Assembly: GCF_000204055.1 (NCBI RefSeq)
Contig: NW_006768780.1
Location: 1,428,622 to 1,492,621 of the forward strand
Reading direction: 5' to 3'
DNA from: Melampsora larici-populina 98AG31
Lineage: Eukaryota; Basidiomycota; Pucciniomycetes; Pucciniales; Melampsoraceae
Length of the DNA stretch: 64,000 nucleotides
The number at the start of each line of letters is the position of its first letter. Within the stretch, counting starts at the first letter, position 1. Both the position numbers and the translations under genes were made by a program. The notes under the pieces were generated by a model. It searched no databases, was not told where the DNA came from, and saw nothing but the letters and a program-made list of their open reading frames with translations. Below are positions 1 through 10,876 of this stretch, piece by piece.

Positions 1-205
1 TGAAGCGCTGCAAAACGCTGCGATAAAAAGTTTTGCTTTTAGCTACCAAAACTTGGTAGATTCTTGCCCCCGCTTCCGTTAAAGTAACCTCCCCTCCCCC
101 CAAGACATTAAGTTACGCAGCTGAGATTTTCAGTTTCTGCGCTGCGCTGCAAGCCAGGCTTGTCTCGGATCAACTACCGAGTCATCTATTAGGGAATCAT
201 CAACC

Positions 206-388
206 ATGCAAGTGGATGTAAAAAAGCTTTGTTTTTACTGTAAGGAACCTGGTCATGTGATAGCAGATTGCGGAAAGAGAGCCAAGAAGGAACTTCGTGA
301 AAAAGAGAAGGATGACACAAAATCCACCCACAAACTCAATGTAGCTTCTGTTGAATTCAGTGAACTTGATATAGGTTTTACAGGTTGA
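206..388 (+). CDS. Gag-like zinc-knuckle ORF of an LTR element
   Basis: A 60-residue open frame holds one retroviral-type zinc knuckle, CX2CX4HX4C (CFYCKEPGHVIADC, about residues 9-22), followed by a basic, lysine-rich stretch. This is the nucleocapsid-type RNA-binding motif at the end of Gag in LTR retrotransposons. The frame closes about 105 bases before a G-rich polypurine tract and an LTR, so no room exists for protease, RT or integrase in between. It is therefore either the end of a Gag-only, non-autonomous element or a deletion derivative. The 5' part lies outside the window, and the start codon shown may be internal. Confidence 0.55.
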   Translation: MQVDVKKLCFYCKEPGHVIADCGKRAKKELREKEKDDTKSTHKLNVASVEFSELDIGFTG

Positions 389-493
389 TCAGGCATTGGG
401 GGGTATTTTTTTTTCTGTTGTAGCTTTTGTATATTTACCTCTGCCTAAATTTTTGTCCAATTTTTTGTGTCTAGTATGTATCAGAGAATTGTT

Positions 494-671
494 GAGGGGG
501 GGGGGTGTTACGGGTGACGGTTTCAAGGGTCTCAGTTGCTGTGTTTCAGCCTCAGCGTGGCGGTTATCCTCACCAATCCCATGCCTTTCTTTCCATATAA
601 ATTGTACTTAGTTTCTATGTTTTGTCCACTTTTGTTAGTTAGTTAGAAATAAAACCTTTTCCGTTCCAACA
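494..671 (+). repeat. Polypurine tract plus short LTR (TGTT...AACA)
   Basis: A G-run at 494-505 is directly followed by TGTTACGG, and the block ends in CCAACA at 671. This gives a 166-bp LTR (506-671) with matching TGTT/AACA ends, in the plus orientation expected for a 3' LTR. A second copy is not in the window, so the ends rest on the polypurine tract and the terminal dinucleotides. The sequence right after it (672-704) continues at 4104 because a hAT element was inserted there. Confidence 0.5.
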
Positions 672-992
672 GTGATACCTTGGATATACAGTCATGGCTA
701 CATGTAGGGCTGCGACCTGGACCCGACCCTGACCGGCCTACTCTGCCTGAGGGTACTCAGGAAGCACACAGTCCGCGCCCTGGTTCACTTAAACCTAACA
801 TGATGAGAGTGACAAACGCCCCGCGGGCGCCCCGGGCCACCCGCCTGGCCCGGGCAGCCGACCCTTACAAGGCCATTTTTCTCACAGTTGTCTCAATCAC
901 AGTAGATTCTTGATCAACAAACTTCAAAGTCACACCCTTGACCCTGTCATATCTTTATCAATAATCCTGATTCCTATCATCATATACAGTAT

Positions 993-3474
993 ATGTCAAC
1001 CTTGTCCTCTGTTGCTAGAATCCCCGTCACCAGATCTGCTTCATCTTTACATCACTCTATAATGTCTTCCAGTATAGCTCCCTCGGATTCAATCTCCAAA
1101 GTAGCCTCCAATACTACAACCACTGTACGCTCATCTTGGGTGTGGCAATACTTCGTCACCGAAGAGGAGGACGGCGTTCTCAAGAATGTGTGCCGAGCTC
1201 ATCAAGGGTTTATCAACACCAACACCCATGCCAACAACGCCAACGCACCCACTGTGATATGCAACAAAGAAAGCACTTGCTATCAACAAGAACGGCAGTA
1301 CAAAATTGATGATCCAACATCTTGATCGTGAACATCATATTGAACCACCTGTTCAAACTAATCAACCCACCATTGCTGCCTTCTATATCGACGGGGAGCC
1401 AATCCAAGTAAGAGTTTTTATCCTTTTTTTCATACTTTCTTTGTTTTGATCTTTTTTTTTCACTGACCCTTATATATCAACCGTTTTGTCTTTATTTTTA
1501 TTTTACTGTCATCATCTAGGTCCGACCTCTCAACAGAGCTAACCTCAAGGAGGCTCTGATCCGTTTGGTTGTCAATTGAGAGGTCCCTGTGTCCTTTGTC
1601 AACGGTAGGGAGTTCCGCAAGATCATCAACATGATCAACCCCGCAGCTTTTGCATTACTCTCTAAACGGACTGCCATTTCAGATGGAATTCTGGCCACCT
1701 TCCGAGCCAAACAATCAGGCATCATCAACCTTCTCTCTTCCGTCAAGCATGTCAGTAGCACATGTGATGGTTGGACTTCTCCAACCAACATCGCAATGCT
1801 CGGTGTGACCGCGCACTGGATTTCTGATGACTTCAAGCTCCGCGGGATCACTCTTGCTTTGAAGCCAATCAAGGGACCTCACACCGGTTCCAACTTGGCT
1901 TCTCTCCTCAAACAAATCCTGGACTCTTTCAACCTCTCCAAGCGCTTGTATTGTATCACTGCCAACAACACATCCAACAACACCACCATGGGCCAAGCTC
2001 TCCCGACCACGATTCCCCATTTTGACGCTTCTCAAAGTATTCATGGATGTATTGCCCATGTCATCAACCTTGTGGCTAAGGCTGGACTTGCTGTTTTTGA
2101 TCGAAAAGACCAATCTCAACCGCTCAATGCACTCGATCCTGCCATACCTCAACAACCATCATCAGTTCCCTTGTTTATTGAACCTACCTCCACTGCCGAG
2201 ACCGGAAGCATACTTACTCAAATCCGTGGCTTTCACAAGCAAGTCAAGCATAGTAGCCAGCTCAAGACCTCCCTCGACAACGCAATTGCAAGCTGCGCTG
2301 TGTTAGTCCAGAAAGTAGGTTTGATTCATGAAATTTTGACTCAATGGTCATCAACCCACGCTTCACTTGCCCAATTCATTCACCTTTGAGTTGTCTTAGA
2401 GTATCAATTCAACTGTAACCCTGCACTTGAGGCTTTCAAACTCAATCACGATGAGTGGGCTTTGGTTGAAAACTTAGTGCAGTTTCTTGCTCCTCTCGCT
2501 GCCATGACCAAACAGATGGAAGGCCATTTGTATCCCACTTTCTCTCTTGTTATGCCAGACTACCAGTGGCTTGTGGAACAACTTGAAGCTGTAAGTATTT
2601 TCTTTTTTGTTTACATCTTTTTTTCTCAATTTCATCTTTTTCATTTCATTTATATGGAGAGTTACTGATTCAAGTATTTGTTTGTTTTTAGGCCTGGGTT
2701 GATTCAAAATGCCAGGAACTCAAAGCTGCAATCATGCCAATGGTCAAGAAGATCATTCAATATCAAGAGGCTGCCCAGAAGAAGGCAGCCTACATATGTT
2801 CTGCAGTCCTCGATCCCCGTCTTAAACTTACCGCCGTCAAAGCTCAGACTATGGAATCACTCGGTTGGGGACAAGAAGATCTGATTCAATACTTTACTGA
2901 TCACGCCGCCAGATTCAGACCAGCTCCTGACCCCAACATTGAGATTGTCGAAAATGAAGAAACCATCGACCTCGATTGACCACAACATTTTATCAAACGT
3001 CGCAGAACCATCCCGATTGAGCACAAGATCAATGAGTACCTCACTGCACCCCAAGAGGACGAGACTTGTGAACCACTCGTTTTCTGGCGAACTCACAAAC
3101 GTCACTGGCCCAACCTTGCTCGGATGGCAAAGGCGATGCTTGCTGTACCTGCCACAAGTGCTCCCTCGGAAAGTTCCTTTTCTAATGCATTGAGAGTTAC
3201 ACCGCGAATATAATGTATTTTTCCGAGGTGAAAAATGATTACATTTATTTCACAAAATGATTAAAAATGCATTAATTCTGCATTAATTCTGCATTTTTCT
3301 GCATTAATTCTGCATTATTAATCATTTTGTGCATTAATTTCAATCACTTTTCACCTTGGAAAAATACATTATTTTTGCAGTGTTATGAGCAATCATTGAG
3401 CCTCTTTCACTCCTACCAATCTCGAGGCTCAAGTCTGCCTCAAGAGCTGGAATAAAGTCTTATTATAGTTTTAG
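993..3474 (+). pseudogene. hAT transposase pseudogene (BED finger, hAT core, hATC)
   Basis: Exon 1 (993-1407) starts with a BED-finger-like region (WVWQYF; later QHLDREH), with a frameshift at roughly 1250-1290. Exon 2 (1520-2590) has the hAT core around STCDGWTS and CIAHVINL. Exon 3 starts at 2692 and ends in the hATC dimerisation region (SAPSESSFSNALRV, then NLEAQVCLKSW). Introns 1408-1519 and 2591-2691 have GT-AG ends. Reading is interrupted by in-frame TGA codons at 1577, 2387, 2977 and 3396, and by a MITE that splits the hATC region. Sequence on both sides of each stop stays in the same frame, so the damage is point mutation, not rearrangement. Not expected to make active protein. Confidence 0.85.
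3200..3382. mobile_element. 183-bp MITE inside the hAT gene
   Basis: The inverted ends are CACCGCGAATATAATGTA and, from the right, CACTGCAAAAATAATGTA; similarity continues through TTTTTCC. They are flanked by a perfect 3-bp duplication TTA (3197-3199, 3383-3385). Removing the element and one TTA restores the hATC reading frame exactly (ALRV|MSNH). The interior repeats the motif GCATTAATTCT. CAC-type ends with a 3-bp duplication suggest a CACTA-class non-autonomous element; PIF/Harbinger (TTA target) is the alternative. Confidence 0.85.
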
Positions 3475-3737
3475 CTAATTAAGTATAATCGACAAAGTGG
3501 TTGTTTATTTTCTTTTTCAAAATCAAATAGGTTCTTGATTAAATACATGAGAATTTTAAGTAGAGGCAGAGTTTCTTGTTATCTAAGTAGGCGCTCAATC
3601 TTGTCCAATGTCTTCTCTTGTTATCGAGTTTGTCTCATAGCGCTCAGTATGCTATCAAAGTTGTTTTCTCTTGTTTTCTAAGGATAAGTCCTCATACACA
3701 TGATTTTGAAATACCAGTCCCAAAAGTTATCCCCTGC

Positions 3738-3955
3738 TAAGTTTTTATTGCCCCTACCAGTGAGCCTCGATTGATTTTCAACTTTTACGTGAGCCTTGAT
3801 TGAGTTTTAAGTCAGCCTAGATCAAGTATCTATTGCCCCTACATGTGAGCCTAGACAAACTTTGTCTTGCCCCTAGATGTGAGCCCATTTTGTGCCATTC
3901 TGGCCACTAGATGTGAGCCCATATTGAGTCATTCTTGCCCCTAGATGTGAGCCTA
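3738..3955. repeat. Degenerate tandem repeat, TTGCCCCTAGATGTGAGCC core
   Basis: Five to six imperfect copies of a roughly 40-50-bp unit share the core TGCCCCTAGATGTGAGCC, with TTGATTGAG-type spacers in the early copies. They lie near the right end of the hAT element, where subterminal transposase-binding repeats are common in this superfamily. A binding role is inference. Confidence 0.6.
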
Positions 3956-4968
3956 GAGCCGCCTGGCCCCGTGCCCGGGCGTTCAGGCCGTGCCCTGGTC
4001 AGCCCTGCACGTTTTTCAATGGCCCTTGGGTCTACCAAGGCCGGATCTGGCCACCAAGGCCGGCCACGAACTTGCAGGGCCGGGCCACAGCCCTAGCTAC
4101 ATCAGATGACCTCAGCTTATGTATTCAAGGGATCCTTTCAAGAAAAAAGATATCATCATCTGGTGAAATTTTCAGATCCTGAAACAGTTCCAACATTTTT
4201 TTCATACCAACATCCAAAAGGTTTCAGAATAATTACTAAACATACTTCAAGCTGAAATTTCTGTTCTACCAAAAAGATAATAACCCTTACACTACAAAAC
4301 AAACTGATTTTCGCCGGGGAATTTTGATTTCAAAACAGGGGAAAATCACGTGACACATGTACAGGCTGTACAACACAGATTGAGCAGCTTGATCAGCTGT
4401 ACAGCTCTGTACACCCTATATCTGTACATCCCTCCTTTGAGCCAGCCACAACATCAGCGCCTGTAGTCCGACAACCCAAGACAGATTCTGTACGTCCGTC
4501 GTTCAAAAAACCACCCCAGTGTGACGTCTGTACACCGCCCAAAAACGGTGAGGGCATTGCTGGACATTCCATTGATCCAAAACGGCCGCTGCTGAAACGT
4601 GTAGAGACGGCCACCCCTCATTGTCTTACACCCCTTTCGATTTGCCGACGAACCCTTCACCTTTTGGCTTCCAAAGGACTCTTCCTTCCAGGCTGGACAC
4701 ACCTGCAACCATCAGCTGATATCGCCAGGTTTGGATGAAGATCCAACAATTTAGCATTTCTTTGATTCAAATCCACCACCCCGCTCATCTGCTGTAACAC
4801 ATACCAACAGCAATCTTGTATACGCAATCATCAATTCCTCAATCAAGCAAAAGGGCCCGTCTTGATGCGTTGGTAAGCTAGCCAATCATTGTTGCACCAC
4901 TCTCGCAGCCCTGGTCAGTCTGAAATAATATGATCAATGCTGACTCATGCTTCATTCCTTTCGACAGA

Positions 4969-7330
4969 CCCTTACAGAACTACTGGGACATTGCCGCACT
5001 GCTGTCACTCGAAATGTGTCAGAAAAGTTTATCAACGGAATATTAGATTACGTGAGTGCAGCACAAGACTTGGACACACATCTTATGCAACAATGGTATG
5101 AAGTCACTCAGAAGGCTTTGGACGAACCCAAAAATGAAGTCAGTTTGGAACGTGTTGTGACCTTTCACCATGATTCGGACTTGTAGGTTATCACCAAATT
5201 GCATGCTGCAATTGACGGGCCAATTGCTTCATCGAGCGCTGAGAGTTCACAGCAGCGCAACGATTCAATTGAATCTGATAATCCAATTGGTAAACACACT
5301 TTTGCTGGAAGTCCTAGCGATTGAAATTCAAATGTACACAGATCGTAAAGAAAGCAAAAAACTTCGAGTAAGGCTCTACTTTTGAATGTGAAGTTGTAAA
5401 TAGCTTCTGATGAATGCGTTTCTTTTGCATCAGAAAATATACAATCAAACTTTGAACGTTAAATCTACTATTCATTATCCTACGATTATGGGGATCATTC
5501 AAGAATGTGGTGGAAAAATGTGTATGTCAGAAAGTCAGTCCAATCTCTAAGCTTCATTGTGCTAGTTTGCTGGTTTTTCCTGCTTTACTCAATTGAATTT
5601 TGGCTTTTTCAGAGGAATGGGCAAAGGCGCAGATCAACTTTTTTGAAGCATTGAAGAATTATGACGAAGCAGGATTGCCACAATGGATATCATCGTTAAA
5701 ATACTTGGTGCTAGCTCATATGTTGATGGATAGCAAGATTAATCTGTTTGACTCACAAGGTACCAAACCGTTAGTTAACACAAATCAATTCTTGGCTCAT
5801 CAATTTGAGTCGATGTTCATGTGTGGTTGTTTATATACACCGAATGCTTCAATAGTTACAAGCAAGATCCCCAAATTGTAGCGATGACCGATTTAGTGTC
5901 TGCCTACCAAGCCAGAGATGTTCATGAAGCTGAAAAGATACTTAAAAGTGAGTTATCTCCTCTCACATTACCACCATTGTCTGACAAACGCACGTGTTAC
6001 TCATGTTGAACGGATAGTGACATTTTAACAGCTAACAAGGCTACAATTATGGATGACCCATTCATTGCCAGGTATACCCAAGATGTTCTCGTCTCACTGA
6101 GAACTCAGTGGATTTTGACCATGTTGAAGTCCTACACTCGAATTGAGGTATCATACTTGGCCAAAGTATGTCAGCAGGTTTATGACTATTAGTGACTATC
6201 ACTACAAGAAAGATAATATTTTCTGGGCAGAAAATTAAATTATTGATACACAAAAATATTGAGAGGCCAGGACGAGAGCAAAAAATGAATAAAAATATGC
6301 ATCTTGTTCCCTGCGTTGAGAACTTCACTCTGCATATTTTTCCGTATTTTTACAGTCCATATTGATAAGTGTACTAACAATAAACCTTCACAATCATCCA
6401 ATTACAACCTGTAACAAGCACTGAAATTTGGCTCATTAGTGTTTGAAGAAACTTTTGATTTCTGAAAATACTCATAACTTTTTCAATTCCGGTCCAAAAC
6501 ACTTGATCTTGGGTGCATTGGTAAGCTGGAATTGTCCTCCAAATGGCTCATAATAGGACCACACAGCATGCTGGTCTGCTAAAAAAGATATCATCTTTTT
6601 TATACATTTGTACATACAGATCCATAGAATGATTGTCATACTAGCTACATAGTTCTTGATCCTATGAAAGTTCGAGAGGAAGAGTCCAGCTTTCTAATGC
6701 ACTTAAAATCGAGTGTTTTGAGGCAGATTTGACAAAGTTATAGGTGTTTTCAGAAATCAAAAGTTTCTCTAAACACTAATGAGCCAAATTTCAGTGCTTG
6801 TTACTGGTTGTAATTGGATGATTATGAAGGTTTATTGTTAGTACACTTATCAATACGGACTGTAAAAATATGGAAAAATATGGAGAGTGAAGCTCTCACC
6901 GCAGGGAACAAGATGCATATTTTTATTTATTTTTTGCCCTTCTCCTGGCCTCTCAATATTTTTGTGTATCAATAATTTAATTTTCTGCCCAGAAAATATT
7001 ATATTTCTTGTAGTGTATGCTGACCAATATTTTGCAATATTTTTTAATGTTACTGCTAGCAATTGAGGATCACCAACTCCGAGGTTGAAGATATGCTTGT
7101 ACTTTTGATCTTGGATAATAAAATCAAAGGTAAACATGATCAACCACGTGGTATAATGACTTTACATTCAAAGTAAGCCTAACCCGCTCATATGAAAGGT
7201 GTAAAGTCGCACACTGATATCTTTTCACACTTTTGCAGACCTGCACCAGATCAAAAACGGTATGCAGCTCTCGAGAAATGGAATACGGATCTTGATTGAT
7301 TGCATTCTAACTTGATGCAGAAGACAAGTA
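4969..7330 (+). pseudogene. CSN2: COP9 signalosome subunit 2 (CSN2) pseudogene
   Basis: Successive exons follow the order of CSN2, the PCI-domain scaffold subunit of the complex that removes Nedd8 from cullins. 4969-5140 matches the SAVTRN / INxILDYxS region. 5200-5370 has the LHAAID and EIQMYTDRKESKKLR region. 5450-5520 has IMGIIQECGGKM. 5610-5770 has FFEALKNYDEAG, CLKYLVLA-like and FDSQ. 5870-5945 has DPQIVAMTDLVSAYQ. 6040-6180 has MDDPFI and LKSYTRI. 7065-7140 and 7245-7320 have DMLVLLILDNKIKG and RYAALEKWNTDLD. About 90 N-terminal residues and one middle exon are missing, frames are broken, a TGA lies at 7297, and an 816-bp foldback element splits the PCI region. It is dead, and lies wholly inside the CACTA ends. 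Confidence 0.8.
6200..7015. mobile_element. 816-bp foldback element inside the CSN2 copy
   Basis: Two arms of about 330 bp (6200-6535 and 6688-7015) are near-perfect inverted copies starting CACTACAAGAAAGATAAT / CACTACAAGAAATATAAT. A 3-bp duplication TAT flanks it (6197-6199, 7016-7018). The loop of about 150 bp has no ORF. The terminal sequence resembles that of the larger CACTA element, so it is likely mobilised by the same transposase family. It interrupts the CSN2 PCI-domain exon after SYLAK, so it arrived after the capture. Confidence 0.85.
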
Positions 7331-7673
7331 TGGCAGGTTACAATGATATGGGGATTGTAGGACCTGGATTACCAGACTTTATGTGATCCAAAACACACCT
7401 GGATTAGTAAAATTCTCTTGCAGCCAAGTTGTACCACCAATATGATGGTTATCTATCTCAAAGCTGTTAACATTGCTGAAAATTGAATAAATTTCAAACC
7501 TAATCTTGAATGTCATTAGTACTCTTTGGAGTAAAGATTTTGACCAAATATTGCGTTCTTATATTCAACACAAGATTAAGTGATACAATGGAGGCTCTTG
7601 GTCAGACAAGTAGTGAAGAAGCCTGAGATATATTTGATAAATCTCCTATATACATATCCAATCTCCCTCATGG

Positions 7674-8600
7674 CTATATATCACATACTACGGCATTGAT
7701 GTATACGTTGTGTGTGATGTATAACTTATAATTCCAAATCCCTCTATTTCCAATCCCAATCTCAGAAGCAGTAGACAAATTCCTTCGATGTAACACATCC
7801 TTAAGTTTACTTTTAAAAGGCAGATGAGTCAAAATAACCTCTTGTTGACTGAAAAGCAACCTAGAGTTAATGCTCACGCGGTTTGTGTTCAAATGACTCA
7901 AAGCCAACTGTGATTCGTTCATCGAAGCCCTTTTCATCAACCTTTGTTGTTTCTGTTTCTGAGGGTTTTTGTGAAGTGTAGGACTAAGATTTGAAAGTTT
8001 GGCAGCGAGGGTGGCTTCTCAGATGCCTTGTTGTTGGTCTAGTTCTTTGAGGTTTGGGGTGCGGCTGATGGATGACAAGGAATGGTGTTTGGCTGAGGAA
8101 TCGAATTGGGTGAGGATAAGTGAGGAACCTGTGGGTTTGTAGATCGAGGTTGGGAATAGTTTAGGTCGGAATGATGAATTGAGTAATGGCATTTGATGGG
8201 TATAACTGATGTCTGTTTCAAAAAGGAATAGGTTAGTGATCATACCTAAATGATTAGCACTGGAAGTTCAAGACATTTACTTACTATTCTTCCACCACAT
8301 TTGTCCAAAAACGTTGGGCTTCATCCAGATCAGAATGTGATGGTTTAGCTACAGAAAGATCAGAACTCTTGAAAAGGTTTGTAAGTTCTGAAGATCCAAA
8401 CTCCGATAAAAGTTGCCACATTGCTAATCAATCAATAAGACCTTTGAGTAATTGTTCTAGATCAAATACTGCTTTGATTTGATCAATTGGTTTAGCTGAC
8501 TCCTGTGGATGAGGTTTTTGTGGTGATGAAAGTAATTTCGTGTGGTGCGTTAGGATCTGTGAAAATTGGTCGGATGATTGTGATAATTTGACCTGGTAGA
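7674..8600 (-). pseudogene. Unidentified minus-strand coding remnant in the CACTA element
   Basis: Three open stretches on the minus strand have protein-like composition rather than random sequence. 8600-8285 reads through SSDQFSQILTHHTKLL and DLDEAQRFW with one stop. 8243-8020 is serine/proline-rich. 7990-7680 reads MNESQLALSHLNTNR and LPFKSKLKDVLHRRN. They look like exons of one gene, possibly of a helical adaptor or coiled-coil protein. I do not recognise the family. It may be a second captured host gene, in the opposite orientation to CSN2. Confidence 0.35.
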
Positions 8601-8749
8601 AATCATCAAACGTTGTTTAATCAGTGGGCGGCAGCCCAGAACACAATAAGTGAAATGTCAGAGCAAACTTCACAAGACTGACACATGAAACATCCGTCCT
8701 TCCTTTCCTGGCCTGGCAATGCCAGGTGATGGTGTTCCAGCCTGAGATT

Positions 8750-8951
8750 TAGGGTATACAAAGTTTGTTCTGGAAATTTCCAGACATCTTTTTCCAGAAC
8801 ACCAGAAGTCTCCTGCTCTTCTGGAAAACATGCAGTGTTGGTTATTCTAAGGTTCAGAATACCATAAGTTCAGAACACACCCCAAAAAAAAACTTCTGGT
8901 GTTCTGGGGAAACACTTCTGGAAATTTCCAGAACCATATTTGTATACCCTA
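8750..8951. mobile_element. 202-bp MITE with TAGGGTATACAAA ends
   Basis: Inverted ends TAGGGTATACAAA at both sides continue into a shared TTCTGGAAATTTCCAGA, itself a palindrome. A 3-bp duplication ATT flanks the block (8747-8749, 8952-8954). The inner part repeats TTCTGGTGTTCTGG on both strands. It lies inside the right part of the CACTA element, so it is a later insertion or an internal module of it. It has no coding capacity. Confidence 0.7.
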
Positions 8952-9589
8952 ATTGAATCGAAGGGTCCATCAAGACGAAGATTGATGAGACATATTGTGG
9001 TCTCAGTTCGACTGAGAATGGTGCCAGTGGTGAGGATGTGAGCTGTGGACTTACCAGCACACCTATCCGGACCTTTGGAGCTGGTGTGATGATTGAGAAT
9101 GGGTGAAGACGATGTGTGAAACGGCCGTTTGCAACGATTTCAGCCAAAAACATTGTTTCGAGGTTTTGGGAACGGCTGAGTCGCTGACGGCTCAGCCCGT
9201 TTTGATGGGTGTACAGACAATAAAGTCGTGGCACACGCCACACACGTCTGGGAGAAGGTGTACACGGGATGGGGTGTACTACAGCGCTGTACAGTCGATT
9301 GAGCTGCGCAATCCATGTACACGGTGTACAGTGATCATGTGATTTTCCGTGAATCTGAAACCAAAATTCCTCGCGGAAAATCAATTTATTCTTGTAGTGT
9401 TATCTCTCCTTTGGACCAATCAGTCATATTACCAACACAAAGAGTAAAGATTACCATATTTTTCATTTCACCTTCTTACACTCTCTAGATATGCCAAGGA
9501 ATTTATGGCTATTCAGATACTTTCTGGTAACCTCACTGAAGCCTTCAATTTATCAACCATGTTCAGGCCTACAATTGACATCCGAGATA

Positions 9590-9768
9590 CCACAGCATTG
9601 GGTGGTTGTGTGTTGCAATGAGCGCAATGGGGGGTTGCTGAGCAACACAACAGTTAAGATTTGGCCCCATAGGCCACAACACAATGGGCAACTTGGCTAC
9701 CATTTGCATTGTGTTGCTGACAGCGGCTGTTGTGTGCATTGCAACAGGTGGCAATGGGCAAGATTATC
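9590..9768. repeat. Imperfect inverted repeat rich in GCAATG / CAACAC
   Basis: TGTTGCAATG followed some 25 bases later by AGCAACACAA occurs near 9611 on the plus strand and again on the minus strand near 9745. The pairing is patchy and I could not find a clear target-site duplication. It may be a decayed foldback element. The flanks read YAKEFMAIQILSGN on the plus strand at about 9484-9525, which I do not recognise. Confidence 0.3.
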
Positions 9769-10876
9769 AGCAGGTGGGATCAAGTTTGTATTTCAAGGTT
9801 GTAAATAGATCAAGTTTAAAACACATTCATTCAATTATTTATATCTTTGTGCCTACCCCCAAATGAATCAATCACCTCATTTACCTCCTTGTATTTGTAA
9901 CCTAGGCATACCCCTTGACATGCCCAAAGACAAGAACCCACATTTTGCTCAATGGTACGAGGGACCAAACAAACTCAATTGGACAAACAAATGTCTGCTG
10001 TGGCAGAGAATGTCCGCTCAAATATGGAAGAACTGGCAGAGAGGCTTAGTTTTGCCAGAGATGCCAGCACTGAAAAAACAACAGAATTGACCTACAAAGA
10101 TTGTCACAAAAGATCAATGATGAAAATGTAAAAGGGATTAATGAGTCAAGTAAGAAACCAATACATACACTCCACCATGGTATTATGGCCTTGCATTCCC
10201 TAGTATCATCCTTAGCCAACATTGGATGTGTTCCCTGCAGGTAATCAGCCATTTCATCTACCTGTGCCTGGGGCTCTTGAGCTTTGAATAGCTGAAAGAT
10301 GTTGACGTCTGAGCTCGCCTTTGCTGAGGTAGTTGAATTTGAGTCAGAGGTTGCTGCTGGTATTTCAGTTGCCTGAGGCGAGCCAATCTCTTTCTGACGC
10401 TTTGTGAATTTCTCTTGCAAGAGCATACCAGCGCGGATTGTGTGGAAGTGATGAGGCCCAAAGGCTTGCTCATAGAACTGAAGTCAAAAGGATGGGTTTA
10501 AAAGACTTGCCGTGTCAGTTGTGTTGCAAGCCAAAGCCTCTTGAGGATATTGTTCCACACGGTCTTGCATCAACACAATCATGGGTAGAAGTGCATTTCC
10601 AACTTGAAGGTCTTTTACCCAATTGGCAAGATGCAGCTTGAGTGCATAGAATTCTGGAATCACCATCAAGCCTGTAGGTCCATTTCCTTCCATTCTTTTA
10701 GTAAGAAGTAGGAAAGGCTATTCATAAATAATATGGCAAAAGACTCCAGGGTGAGCATGAAACACATGATGGACTTACAGACAGCTTGTTTGTCAATTCC
10801 TCAAGTGAATTCCAGTTGTCCAGAGTGAAGAATACCTTGTGGAAGTATCCACACGACTTTTGAGACAACCTGTTAC

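Larger units (their letters stand above)
705..4095 (+). mobile_element. hAT DNA transposon, non-autonomous by mutation
   Basis: The ends are TAGGGCTGCGACC (left) and, read inward from the right, TAGGGCTGTGGCC. They are flanked by an 8-bp target-site duplication, GCTACATG at 697-704 and GCTACATC at 4096-4103 (7 of 8 bases). Eight-bp duplications and short imperfect inverted ends are the hAT hallmark. The GC-rich subterminal blocks (about 770-870 and 3955-4090) contrast with the AT-rich interior. It contains a decayed transposase gene, a later MITE insertion at 3200-3382, and a degenerate tandem repeat near the right end. It sits just downstream of the LTR at 506-671. Confidence 0.85.
4290..9399. 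mobile_element. CACTA-type DNA element with captured host sequence
   Basis: The ends CACTACAAAACAAACTG (left) and CACTACAAGAATAAATTG (right, read inward) begin inverted repeats of about 85 bp that share GGAATTTTG, a GGAAAATCAC block and TGTACA motifs. A perfect 3-bp duplication TTA flanks them (4287-4289, 9400-9402). CACTA ends with 3-bp duplications define the CMC/EnSpm group. I see no transposase. The 5.1-kb interior instead carries a decayed CSN2 gene on the plus strand, an unidentified coding remnant on the minus strand, and two later foldback insertions. The element is best read as a non-autonomous, gene-capturing (Pack-type) CACTA. Confidence 0.75.

Noticed and set aside
396..611. Plus-strand ORF across the polypurine tract and LTR
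   Set aside because: It crosses the G-run and LTR start; its composition is not protein-like.
4393..4708. Minus-strand ORFs near the left end of the CACTA element
   Set aside because: They lie in or next to the inverted terminal repeat, with the mirror ORF at 8854-9384, and have no recognisable domain.
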